Positions 21,009 through 29,378 of a DNA stretch of 41,455 nt are shown piece by piece. The translations under genes and the position numbers were made by a program. Positions within the stretch are counted from its first letter, which is position 1. Each line of letters begins with the position of its first letter. Origin of the DNA: Clostridia bacterium (GTDB lineage: Bacteria; Bacillota; Clostridia; UBA1212; UBA1255). The stretch is taken from the NCBI GenBank assembly GCA_017620915.1, contig JAFZSK010000089.1, forward strand, positions 1 to 41,455. Direction: 5' to 3'. The notes under the pieces are model-generated. The model was not told the origin of the DNA. It made no database searches and saw only the letters and a program-made list of their open reading frames with translations.

Positions 21009-22625
21009 TCAATGCACCTGCTTTATGAGCGTCAGAACGTTTTGTCCGTTAGAATACTCGTATTTGATATCGTCCGTGACCTTCTTGGCCATAAAAATGC
21101 CGAGCCCGCCGATCCGGCGCTCCTCCGCGGAAAGCGAGACGTCCGGATCCGCCTTTTTGAGCGGATCGTACGGCTTGCCCGAATCGATGAACGTGAGTTC
21201 TACGGTGCGGATGCTGCCTGGTTCTCCGGACAGTATGAGGCGCACGGTGGCGTTGCCGGTGTACGGCGTGTAGGCGTAATTTGCGATATTGACGAATATT
21301 TCTTCCGCCGCCAGTTCCAGCTGCGTTATAAATTTGGGGCTGAGGCCCGCGGCGGCAATGCGGTCGCCGATAAAATCCATGACTCTGGGCAGATTGTCAA
21401 CGGTAGCCGGCAGCGTGAGCTCGGCGGGTGCGGAACAGCCGTTGTCAACAGAAAATACCAGCGTATCCAGCCGTTCCATCAGCGCGATGAGTTCGCGTTT
21501 CCAGAGCGCCTGCGTCGGCGCCGTGGCCGGGTCGGAGGGATCGGAATGGCGCGCAGACCAGTCCAGCAGATTGGCGTAGGAGATCACACGCACTTTGTCT
21601 TCCACATCCTTGATCACCTGTTCATCGTTCGTGCCCAGATATGCGGCCAGGCTGTCGTGCCAGAACCGGCGCGCAACGTCCGCGCTAAAGCCCTGGAAGT
21701 TCAGCACGATCTGCGGGTCGTATTCGGAAAAGCCCACATACGCGTTGTACATATGCACGAGCTCGAAGATCGGATGACCCACTGACAACGTATCCATGTC
21801 GATCAGCAGCACTTCCCCGTCCGCGACGACGATATTTTTAGTGTGATAATCACCGTGCACCATATGGTCGCTTTCGGGGATATCCTCGATCATTTTGATC
21901 AGTTTGTCGCCCATGCCGTCCGGCAGCCGGTCCCGGATCCGCCGCGCCGACTTCAGTTCATGTTCTTTGATGCGCGGCAGTTTGCCCTCGGGAACCGAAA
22001 TGCTGTGGACTTTTTTCAGCATATTGACGTATTCCCGCACGCAGAAATCGTAGCGTTCCGGCTCGCGGGCCAGTATCTTGGAAAACGACGTGGCGTTCAG
22101 CAGTTCAAACACCGAGCCGTAGCTGTCGCCCACGCGGACGATATCGTATGAGATCGCCGTCGGCACGCCCAGTATCAGCGCCAGCCGCGCCACTTCCCGC
22201 TCGTGCATGATCCCGGCCAGGGCGTTGGCGTTTTTGTAGGTCTTGACCACGTTGTCCTTATCGATGCGGTACACTTTGCCGTTGAACCCTTCGCCTATGA
22301 CCTCGCAGCCCTCCACCGAGACCACGCGGTACGCCTTCTCCACTTTCATCATTTCGGTGAAACCGGTCATATCCAGGATCTCGTACACTTCGGGACTCGC
22401 GTTGATGATCTTCAGATCCGGCACAGTCTTGCGGATACGCAGGATCACGCGCAGGCCGGCGCTGGAGATGTATTCCAGATCTGACACATCAAACACGGCG
22501 CTGCCGGGATCGCCGGCGGCGGAGAGCCGCTCCCGGATCTCCTGTTCGACCTGCGCGTTATTATTCGAGTCGATACGTCCTGTAAGTTTTATCACGGCCG
22601 TTGTCTTATTCTGATCGGTAGTCAT
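21009..22625 (-). CDS. STAS - kinase-fold - HATPase three-domain fusion (partner-switching regulator)
   Basis: 538 residues joining three domains. Residues 1-98 are a STAS (anti-anti-sigma) domain with the phosphorylatable serine in YISSAGLR (S54/S55). Residues about 99-385 are an aminoglycoside-phosphotransferase-like kinase, as in the TIGR02172 group: GEGFNGKVYRI at 111-121, VVKTY lysine K128, catalytic HGDYHTKN at 257-264 and LIDMD at 274-278. Residues about 405-538 are an RsbW-like GHKL ATPase: EEIFVNIANYAY (E441/E442, N446) at 441-452, DSGKPYD at 481-487 and GGLGIF at 506-511. STAS substrate and serine kinase on one chain could phosphorylate itself or the adjacent stand-alone STAS protein. 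The gene follows the PP2C phosphatase by 5 bp. Confidence 0.88.
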   Translation of the reverse strand: MTTDQNKTTAVIKLTGRIDSNNNAQVEQEIRERLSAAGDPGSAVFDVSDLEYISSAGLRVILRIRKTVPDLKIINASPEVYEILDMTGFTEMMKVEKAYRVVSVEGCEVIGEGFNGKVYRIDKDNVVKTYKNANALAGIMHEREVARLALILGVPTAISYDIVRVGDSYGSVFELLNATSFSKILAREPERYDFCVREYVNMLKKVHSISVPEGKLPRIKEHELKSARRIRDRLPDGMGDKLIKMIEDIPESDHMVHGDYHTKNIVVADGEVLLIDMDTLSVGHPIFELVHMYNAYVGFSEYDPQIVLNFQGFSADVARRFWHDSLAAYLGTNDEQVIKDVEDKVRVISYANLLDWSARHSDPSDPATAPTQALWKRELIALMERLDTLVFSVDNGCSAPAELTLPATVDNLPRVMDFIGDRIAAAGLSPKFITQLELAAEEIFVNIANYAYTPYTGNATVRLILSGEPGSIRTVELTFIDSGKPYDPLKKADPDVSLSAEERRIGGLGIFMAKKVTDDIKYEYSNGQNVLTLIKQVH

Positions 22626-22630
22626 TATTA

Positions 22631-24250
22631 TTACCCCCTGTATTCCAGGCAGAGCATCGTCAGGTCGTCAAACTGTTCCGCGTCCTTCACGAAGTCGTCA
22701 ACGGCCGCCCGCATATTCTTCAGCACATCTTCCGGCGGCGCGGCGGTGTCGGCGTTGAGCGCGGCGAGCATGCGGCCGGTGCCGAACAGCTCGCCTTCGG
22801 CATTAGTGGCTTCGGGCACGCCATCGGTGTACAGGAACAGTTTGGCGCCGGGTTTGAGCATTAGTTCGTATTCCTTGTATTTCATGTTGTCCATGCCGCC
22901 GATCACGAAGCCGTTTTTGTCTTTATACAGCTCGTATCGTCCGCCCGGAGCGAGAAGCACCGGGTATTCGTGACCTGCGTTGGCCGCGGTCAGTTTACCG
23001 GTGGAGATCTCCAGAATGCCCAGCCAGACGGTGACAAACATTTCTTCACGGTTGTTGGAGCAGATCGCGGTGTTGGTATCGGTGAGCACCTGCGCGGGCG
23101 ATTTGCCCATTTTGGCGTTGTTAGCCAGGATGATCTTGGAAGCCATCATAAACAGCGCCGCCGGCACGCCTTTGCCCGAAACGTCCGCGATGACCAGGCC
23201 CAGATGATCGTCGTCGATCAGGAAGAAGTCGTAGAAGTCGCCGCCCACTTCCTTTGCGGGATCCATCGAGGCGTAGATATCGAATTCGGCACGTTCCGGG
23301 AACGGCGGAAAGATGCCGGGAAGCATTGCCGCCTGGATGCGCGTTGCCAGGCCGAGTTCGGTGTTGATACGCTCTTTTTCAGCGGTGATGCGGGTGATGT
23401 TGTCCACGTAATCGTGGATCTGCTGCTCCATGTTGTCAACGGATGCCGCCAGCACGCCGATCTCGTCGTTGCTTTTTATCTTGTCCTGCAGGCGTGTCTC
23501 CGCCGGCGTATTTTCGGCGGAAAACCGCGCAGCCTCCTCCGAGATCTGGTTGAGCGGCTTCAGCAAAACCCGGTGCAGATACAGCGCCTGGCCGGCGATC
23601 ACCAGCAGCGCCAGCACGGCGAACGCCAGGAAAATGCGGCTCATATATGAACGCAGCGTTTTGGACATCACATCCATCTGGCGCTGCACGCACAGTATCG
23701 CCTTGACCTCGCCTTTGTAGTCTTTGAGGCCGATCATGGCGGTGATGTGGTTGCCCGTCTCTATATAGCCCTTGTTGCGTACGACCAGCTCGCGATCGGA
23801 TTCCAGTTCGTACAGCGCGCGGTACTTTTCGCGGTACTCGTCGTTGGTGGTGTCGCGCAGATAGCCGAAGCTGTACACGGAGTAGCTGCTGTTGTGGTCA
23901 ATGGTGGAAAACAAAAACTTTATATGCGCATAGTCGGTGCGGTCGGGCAATATGACGTAGATGAACGTTGACCCGGACGTGTTGCAAAGCGTATCCAGCG
24001 CCGCCCAGGTCTCTTCATATTTCTCGCCGGTGCCGCCGCTCTGCTCGTACTCGTCGATACTGTCGCAATCAATGAGCCGCGCCGCCGCCTTGGCGGTCAG
24101 GAACGCGCCTTCGGTGTACTGATCCATCAGCGCGCTGGAGAAGCTCCGGTAGCCGATCACGCTGACCACGGCGGCAAACACTACCAGCAGCAGCACTATG
24201 CCGACGATGCTTTTTACGGCGATGTGCCGTTTCGGTTTATTCATGGTCAT
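22631..24250 (-). CDS. Membrane-bound PP2C (SpoIIE-type) phosphatase with sensor and HAMP domains
   Basis: 539 residues. Transmembrane helices at about 12-34 and 206-226 enclose an extracytoplasmic sensor of about 170 residues. A HAMP domain (about 227-285) and a coiled coil lead to a PP2C-type serine phosphatase (about 300-539) with metal-binding GGDFYDFF, ADVSGKG and FDDLTML motifs, and LFLYTDGVPEA. In partner switching, such an enzyme dephosphorylates STAS proteins when it senses a signal. It overlaps the STAS gene by ATGA at 24250 and precedes the STAS-kinase-HATPase fusion, so phosphatase, substrate and kinase are adjacent. The outer sensor domain looks Cache-like, but I cannot assign a ligand. 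Confidence 0.92.
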   Translation of the reverse strand: MTMNKPKRHIAVKSIVGIVLLLVVFAAVVSVIGYRSFSSALMDQYTEGAFLTAKAAARLIDCDSIDEYEQSGGTGEKYEETWAALDTLCNTSGSTFIYVILPDRTDYAHIKFLFSTIDHNSSYSVYSFGYLRDTTNDEYREKYRALYELESDRELVVRNKGYIETGNHITAMIGLKDYKGEVKAILCVQRQMDVMSKTLRSYMSRIFLAFAVLALLVIAGQALYLHRVLLKPLNQISEEAARFSAENTPAETRLQDKIKSNDEIGVLAASVDNMEQQIHDYVDNITRITAEKERINTELGLATRIQAAMLPGIFPPFPERAEFDIYASMDPAKEVGGDFYDFFLIDDDHLGLVIADVSGKGVPAALFMMASKIILANNAKMGKSPAQVLTDTNTAICSNNREEMFVTVWLGILEISTGKLTAANAGHEYPVLLAPGGRYELYKDKNGFVIGGMDNMKYKEYELMLKPGAKLFLYTDGVPEATNAEGELFGTGRMLAALNADTAAPPEDVLKNMRAAVDDFVKDAEQFDDLTMLCLEYRG

Positions 24251-24546
24251 TCGATGGTGAGGATATCGGTGAAGCAGGTCACTTCGAAGATCTCCGCTAC
24301 GACCTCGTTGACGTTGCGCACGATCATTTTGCCGCGCACGTTCATCGATTTTTGCGCGGACAACAGCACGCGCAGACCGGCGGATGATATGTATTCAAGC
24401 TTTGCGAGGTCGAAGATCAGTTCGGTGACATTTTCCGGCAGATCGTGCAGTTCCTGTTCCAGTTCCGGCGCCGTAACAGTATCAAGCCGGCCTTCAAGGG
24501 CGAAGGTCATCGTCGCGTTTTCGAGGGTTTTGTTGATGTTCAGCAT
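24247..24546 (-). CDS. STAS-domain anti-sigma-factor antagonist
   Basis: 99 residues, a complete single STAS domain. The conserved phosphorylation segment is YISSAGLRVLLSA at about 51-63. It would bind a GHKL anti-sigma kinase when unphosphorylated and release the sigma factor or other partner. An AGGAGG ribosome site precedes the ATG at 24546. It is first of the three signalling genes and lies 44 bp after the secreted phosphatase-like lipoprotein. Confidence 0.92.
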   Translation of the reverse strand: MLNINKTLENATMTFALEGRLDTVTAPELEQELHDLPENVTELIFDLAKLEYISSAGLRVLLSAQKSMNVRGKMIVRNVNEVVAEIFEVTCFTDILTIE

Positions 24547-24590
24547 TTTGTCCTCCTGTATTCTTTTCTATTGCCATTTTCAATTTGCCA

Positions 24591-26459
24591 TTAATCTATC
24601 CTGAACGTTGCGTACACCGGCAGGTGGTCGGAGATCTCGTGTCCCCGCTCCTTGATCAGGAAAGTATCATAAGTCAGCGGCGCGGTGTTGGCCGGGTTGT
24701 AAAAAACGTAGTCAATGGGTTCCTTTGCCGGGTTGTACGATGTGCTGGATTCGTCGTAATTGGCCGTCATCGTGGCGATGCGGTCTTCGGGCACCGTTGA
24801 CGCCGCGTTCAGCCGGGAGTCCGCCAGGGTCATGCGGTAGCGCACACCGTTCTCGTCCTTGAACGACGATTCCCCGGTTATGAGTTTGTACAGGGCGTAG
24901 AGATTGCCCCCGCTCGTCGTGCGGCGGTTGTTAAGGTCGCCGGTCAGGAACAGCGGCAGGTCGCCGAAGCGCTGCGCGAATTTGATTATTACGCGCATCT
25001 GGTCTTTGCGGATGTTGTTGCCGGTAGTGGAATCGTTTTTACCGTTGTGGTCCAGGTGCGTGTTCATGTGGGCGAACTCGGTACCGGTGACTTTGTCGCG
25101 CAGGATCACCCAGGTGCAGATGCGCGGGTAGTTGCAGTTTTCCAGGTACGAACCGGGCACGTCGGGCGTGTCGGACAACCAGAACGTCCCGCTGTCCACC
25201 AGTTCAAATTTATCCTTGCGGTAATAAATGGAGTTGGCTTCGCCGCCCGGTGTGCGCGCCTCCCCTACGCCGGCGTACGAATCGTTGAACACCAGCGCGT
25301 CGAGCCACTTGAGCCAGTTGACCGTGACCTCCTCCATCCCCACGACGTCGGGCATCAGTTCGTCAACGAGTTTTCGGTACATTGCCGCCCGGATCCGGAA
25401 GGGCGAGGGATTGCCGTTTTCGGTCTGGATGTTGAACTGCAGTACGCTGAGCCGGTAGTCGTCCGCGCTGCGTTCCCCCTCGGGATACACGTCCGGCGTG
25501 ATATAATCTGCCGCTTCGGCCGCGGTGCAGAAGCGCAGTTCGGACAGATACAGCGTTTCGTCTTTCTGCGCGGCGAGCTGCTCGGTGATGAGGCGGAACA
25601 TGGTGAGCGTATCGGCGTTGGAGACGCTCGAGAAATCGAAGCAGATGTATTGCCATCCGCCGCCGTCCGGGATCCGGGCGAACAACTCTTTCCGCAGCGT
25701 TTCGGTGTCGGTGGTCCGTGTCGCGCCGAGCAGGCTGGCGATCGGAAGATTCAGGTTTTCGACTTTGACTTTGAGCACCACGAAGGGCTTCTCGGCGAGG
25801 CTTGCGCGCGTGACGCCGACCGCGTCGCAGAATTCTTTGTACTTAAAGAACACTGAAGGCGTGAGATTGGATGTATTATTCATTGCGCCGGTGGCAATAC
25901 GCACCACCCGGCCTGCTTCGGGGTCAACGGCTTCGCTCACCGTGCAATTCACCGCATTGGTGAAGTATTTTAAAACATCCCGCCGGAGCGCCGCGTCGAA
26001 GTCTATGCGCGCGGGATCGATCGCCGGCGGCGGTTCGGTGGGTTCGGGCGTCGCTGTGGGCGCCGGAGTGGCGGTGGGTTTTAGTGACGGTGTCGGTGCC
26101 GCGGTGGGTGCCGGAGTAGGTGTTGCGGTAGGTGCCGCGGTAGGTGCCGGAGTAGGCGTTGCGGTAGGTGCAGCGGTAGGCGCCGGAGTAGGCGTTGCGG
26201 TAGGTGCAGCGGTAGACTGCGGTGCAGGTGTCTCAGTAGGAGTTGGCGTCGGTGCAGCGGTGGGAGTCGGTGTTGCAGTGGGTTCCGGCGTGGCGGTTGG
26301 TGCCTCAGTCGGCGCTTCAGCGGGAGCGTCAGTTGGCGTGGCAGCCGGTGTATCTGTATGAATTGTGCCGGCAACACCGCATCCGGCGCAAACCGCCAGG
26401 CACAGCACCGCCAGCACTGCGATAAATAATCTAAAATACTTGCTCCGCCGCTTAATCAT
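24591..26459 (-). CDS. Lipoprotein endonuclease/exonuclease/phosphatase-family enzyme
   Basis: 622 residues. A signal sequence with a lipobox-like end (LAVCAGC; acceptor Cys 27 or 24) predicts anchoring to the outer face of the membrane. Residues 35-145 are a Thr/Pro/Ala stalk with three exact 12-residue repeats. An unassigned domain follows (about 150-330), then the catalytic domain (about 335-622). This has GMEEVT, HMNTHLDH, LTGDLNNRR and SDHLPVYATF, the conserved metal and catalytic motifs of the DNase I/sphingomyelinase/inositol phosphatase fold. The substrate may be DNA or a phospholipid and cannot be told from sequence. The ATG overlaps the flippase stop by 8 bp. Confidence 0.85.
   Translation of the reverse strand: MIKRRSKYFRLFIAVLAVLCLAVCAGCGVAGTIHTDTPAATPTDAPAEAPTEAPTATPEPTATPTPTAAPTPTPTETPAPQSTAAPTATPTPAPTAAPTATPTPAPTAAPTATPTPAPTAAPTPSLKPTATPAPTATPEPTEPPPAIDPARIDFDAALRRDVLKYFTNAVNCTVSEAVDPEAGRVVRIATGAMNNTSNLTPSVFFKYKEFCDAVGVTRASLAEKPFVVLKVKVENLNLPIASLLGATRTTDTETLRKELFARIPDGGGWQYICFDFSSVSNADTLTMFRLITEQLAAQKDETLYLSELRFCTAAEAADYITPDVYPEGERSADDYRLSVLQFNIQTENGNPSPFRIRAAMYRKLVDELMPDVVGMEEVTVNWLKWLDALVFNDSYAGVGEARTPGGEANSIYYRKDKFELVDSGTFWLSDTPDVPGSYLENCNYPRICTWVILRDKVTGTEFAHMNTHLDHNGKNDSTTGNNIRKDQMRVIIKFAQRFGDLPLFLTGDLNNRRTTSGGNLYALYKLITGESSFKDENGVRYRMTLADSRLNAASTVPEDRIATMTANYDESSTSYNPAKEPIDYVFYNPANTAPLTYDTFLIKERGHEISDHLPVYATFRID
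26103..26210 (-). repeat. 36-bp coding minisatellite, three copies
   Basis: Three tandem copies of a 36-bp unit encode AAPTATPTPAPT in the lipoprotein stalk (residues 84-119). Looser Thr/Pro repeats extend on both sides. Copy number may vary between strains. Confidence 0.85.
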
Positions 26460-28086
26460 CTTTCATCTTCAATTTCCGCGCCAGCCGCGGCGAGATCGAC
26501 TCCACATCTTCCTTCTTGAGTCCGCCGATAAACCGCAGCACGACGAAATACACAACAACAGCGATCAGCGCCGCAATACCGAACGCGATCAAGTTGGAAA
26601 CATACGCGCCGGCAAAGCTGAGCAGCCGTCTGAGCAGGAAATACGCCGGGAACGACGGCAGCAGCATCGCCGTGCTCGCGATCACCGGCCGCACCATCGG
26701 ATCCAGCAGCCGGATGCTGATGCCTTTGATCTTGCGGAGCGCAAAGGCGTTCATCACCATCGGCACCAGGTACGACACGTAAGTGGAGATCACCGCGCCG
26801 TAAATATTGAGCGCCGGGATCCCGATCAGAATATAGTTGAGCAGCGCTTTCAACAGTACGCCGACGCCTACGAAAAACGTGGACTGGTACAGCAGGTTGA
26901 CGCTCTGCATTATTGAACTCTGCAAGTGGACAATGCCCATGAACAGCACGCTCATAGCCATCGCCGTCATTATGAACGGGCGGTCAAAATCCAGCACGCC
27001 GTATATCTGCACCGCATACACCATCAGCGCGATCGAACACGGCACCGCGGCGAGGAAACACAGACGAAAACTGTCCTGAGCTTTCTGCTTGGCCTCGGCT
27101 ACACGGCGTTCGGCGTACAGGCCCGCAATTATAGGCAATACGCTGACGCACAGCGCGGTGACCAGCGCGGTCGGTACGTTGATCAGCTGGCGCGCGGCGC
27201 TGAGGTCGCCGTGCATTGCCGCCGCTTCGTTTTCCGCGAAACCCGCGTGCAGCAGGCGCGATTTGACGATGAATACGTCGATGATCGTGCCGCCGTACTG
27301 TATCGCAGCGCTCAGCGTGATCGGAATACTGTATTTAGCGAGCAGGCGCAGATAATACTTGGTATCATAATCCTGTGCCGGGAGCGTGCCGGCTTTGGAG
27401 GCAGCCGGAGCGTTGTTCCCGGCAGCCATATGGTTTGAAGATCGGGTATAGTAGTAAATAACTATCCCCAGCGCGGCGACGGAACCTGCCACCGTACCGA
27501 ACGAAGCGCCGGCTACGGCCCAGGCGAGTCCTCGCCCTCTCAGGATAAAAACAGCCGCGATCGCCACCAGCAGATGCACGATCTGCTCCACGATCTGCGA
27601 AGTGGCGGTGGGCGTCATATTTTTCAGGCCCTGCAGATAGCCGCGGTACGCGGACAATACCGAGCAGATCAGTATATTAGGCGCGATCACGACGATGCCC
27701 AGCCAGGCTTCGCTGTAGCCGGAGGCGCGGGCAATGGGTTTGGCCAGCAGCACCAGCACCGCGGTCAATACTATACCGATCCCCGCCAGCACCGTACGGG
27801 CCAGGCGGAACGAACGGCGGGCGGCGGAGGGGTTGCCCATGGACATGAATTCGGTGACGGTCTTGGAGATCGCCACCGGCAGCCCGGCCGTGGCGATAAC
27901 GTACACAAACGCATATATCTGGTTCGCGCTCGTATAGACCTGATAGCCCGCCGAACCGCCCATAAGTTTCCGGATCACCGGCACGAACAGCAGGGACAAT
28001 ATCTTCACGCCGATGCTGGCCGCGGACAATACCGCAAACCCCTTCGCCATCGACTGCGCTGTAATGCCGCCCGGTTTTTTCTTCAT
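26452..28086 (-). CDS. SpoVB/YtgP-type MOP flippase
   Basis: 544 residues with about 14 membrane helices, a member of the MATE/polysaccharide exporter superfamily. The N-terminal motif with QIYAFVYVIATAGLPVAISK is characteristic of SpoVB/YtgP proteins, which flip lipid-linked cell-wall precursors. AYRGYLQGLKNMTPTATSQIVEQ near residue 143 is another family hallmark. SpoVB acts in spore cortex synthesis; YtgP (Amj-independent flippase) in vegetative growth. Sequence alone does not separate them. It starts 20 bp after cinA and overlaps the next gene. Confidence 0.88.
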   Translation of the reverse strand: MKKKPGGITAQSMAKGFAVLSAASIGVKILSLLFVPVIRKLMGGSAGYQVYTSANQIYAFVYVIATAGLPVAISKTVTEFMSMGNPSAARRSFRLARTVLAGIGIVLTAVLVLLAKPIARASGYSEAWLGIVVIAPNILICSVLSAYRGYLQGLKNMTPTATSQIVEQIVHLLVAIAAVFILRGRGLAWAVAGASFGTVAGSVAALGIVIYYYTRSSNHMAAGNNAPAASKAGTLPAQDYDTKYYLRLLAKYSIPITLSAAIQYGGTIIDVFIVKSRLLHAGFAENEAAAMHGDLSAARQLINVPTALVTALCVSVLPIIAGLYAERRVAEAKQKAQDSFRLCFLAAVPCSIALMVYAVQIYGVLDFDRPFIMTAMAMSVLFMGIVHLQSSIMQSVNLLYQSTFFVGVGVLLKALLNYILIGIPALNIYGAVISTYVSYLVPMVMNAFALRKIKGISIRLLDPMVRPVIASTAMLLPSFPAYFLLRRLLSFAGAYVSNLIAFGIAALIAVVVYFVVLRFIGGLKKEDVESISPRLARKLKMKDD

Positions 28087-28106
28087 TTCGTTGTCCGTCC
28101 CCTGTT

Positions 28107-29366
28107 TTACGCGTTAAAATCAGCGTTGTTAAGCAAAATTCTGCGTGTCAAGTCTATTGCGTTGACAGCTGTCAGCGCCCGTATCCGTTCCCGCGAGCCC
28201 GTAAACCGGCATTCCTTCACGAGAACATTGCCCACGTACGCCGCGCCGATATATACCAGTCCGACCGGTTCATCGCTCACCCGCGGCCCGGCATATCCTG
28301 TGACCGCGACGGCAATATCCGCCCCGGAAAGCGCCCGCATCCCCTCCGCCATCTCGCGGCAGGTCTCCGCGCTGACCGCGGTAAACCGCGCCAGTGTATC
28401 GGGCTTTACCCCCAGCAGTTTCTGTTTTGCTTCGTCAGTATACGTTACACATCCGGCGCAGACTACAGCAGAGGCCCCCGGAACGGAGGTCAGTTTCTGA
28501 GAGATCATGCCGCCGGTGAGCGATTCCGCCGCGGCGACCGTGAGTCCGCGCGCTTTGAGCAGCCGGATCAAAGTCTGCTCCGGTTCTTCATCCGTAAGCG
28601 AATATACGTTGTCACCCAGCAGTCTGCAGATCGCGCGGGTGCCGTTGTCCGCCTTTTCTGTCGCTTCGGCTTCGGTATTGCCCGACGCGGTGACGCGCAC
28701 CGTCACGAGCCCGTCCTTGGCATAGGTGGCAAACGTCGGATCGGTCTGACCGTCGATCAGATCCATGAGGATCGTTTCGACTTCCGATTCTCCTTTGCCG
28801 CAGATCCGCACAAAACGCGATACGATAGCGCGGCCGGCGAGTTCGCGGTACAGCGGCATCACATATTTTTCAAACATCGGTCTGAGTTCGCCGGGCGGTC
28901 CGGGGAGCATGATGACGGTCTTGCCGTCGTATTCCCCGGTGCCGCGGATCATGCAGCCGGGCGCCGTGCCGTGGTCGTTGGCGAGCACTTCCGCGCCGCG
29001 CGGGATCAATGCCTGGCGGTAGTTGTTCACGGTGGCCTGCTTTCCGCGGGCGGCAAAAAACGCATCGATGCGGCGGCGGGACTCATCATCCTCCTCCAGC
29101 GCAAGGCCGAATTCGCGGGCGATCGTCTGCTTGGTCAGATCATCCTGCGTGGGGCCCAGACCGCCGGTGGTGATGACGATATCGGCACGGGCCAGCGCGG
29201 CGCGGAGACAGCCGGCGAGCCGCCGGTCGTTGTCCCCCACCACGGTATGATAATATACGCCCGCGCCTGCGTCCGGCAGCCGCTTCGATATGTATTGGGC
29301 ATCGGTGTTGGCGATCTGCCCCATAAGCAGTTCGGTGCCCACCGACAGTACTTCAGTAATGATCAT
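28107..29366 (-). CDS. cinA: CinA, competence/damage-inducible protein with NMN deamidase domain
   Basis: 419 residues, full length. The N-terminal COG1058 domain (MIITEVLSVGTELLMGQIANTDA motif start; TTGGLGPTQDDLT at about 65-77; MLPGPPGELRPMFE) hydrolyses ADP-ribose-like compounds in studied members. The C-terminal domain (about 265-415) has AESLTGGMISQKLT with the catalytic serine of nicotinamide mononucleotide deamidase, plus AVTGYAGP and GLVYIG. It recycles pyridine nucleotides. The ATG at 29366 is 12 bp after the surface-protein stop and lacks a clear ribosome site, which suggests coupling. Confidence 0.95.
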   Translation of the reverse strand: MIITEVLSVGTELLMGQIANTDAQYISKRLPDAGAGVYYHTVVGDNDRRLAGCLRAALARADIVITTGGLGPTQDDLTKQTIAREFGLALEEDDESRRRIDAFFAARGKQATVNNYRQALIPRGAEVLANDHGTAPGCMIRGTGEYDGKTVIMLPGPPGELRPMFEKYVMPLYRELAGRAIVSRFVRICGKGESEVETILMDLIDGQTDPTFATYAKDGLVTVRVTASGNTEAEATEKADNGTRAICRLLGDNVYSLTDEEPEQTLIRLLKARGLTVAAAESLTGGMISQKLTSVPGASAVVCAGCVTYTDEAKQKLLGVKPDTLARFTAVSAETCREMAEGMRALSGADIAVAVTGYAGPRVSDEPVGLVYIGAAYVGNVLVKECRFTGSRERIRALTAVNAIDLTRRILLNNADFNA

Positions 29367-29378
29367 CGTGTCAAACTG

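Noticed and set aside
26031-26350. CRISPR-like periodicity
   Set aside because: It is a coding Thr/Pro minisatellite without spacers of unrelated sequence.
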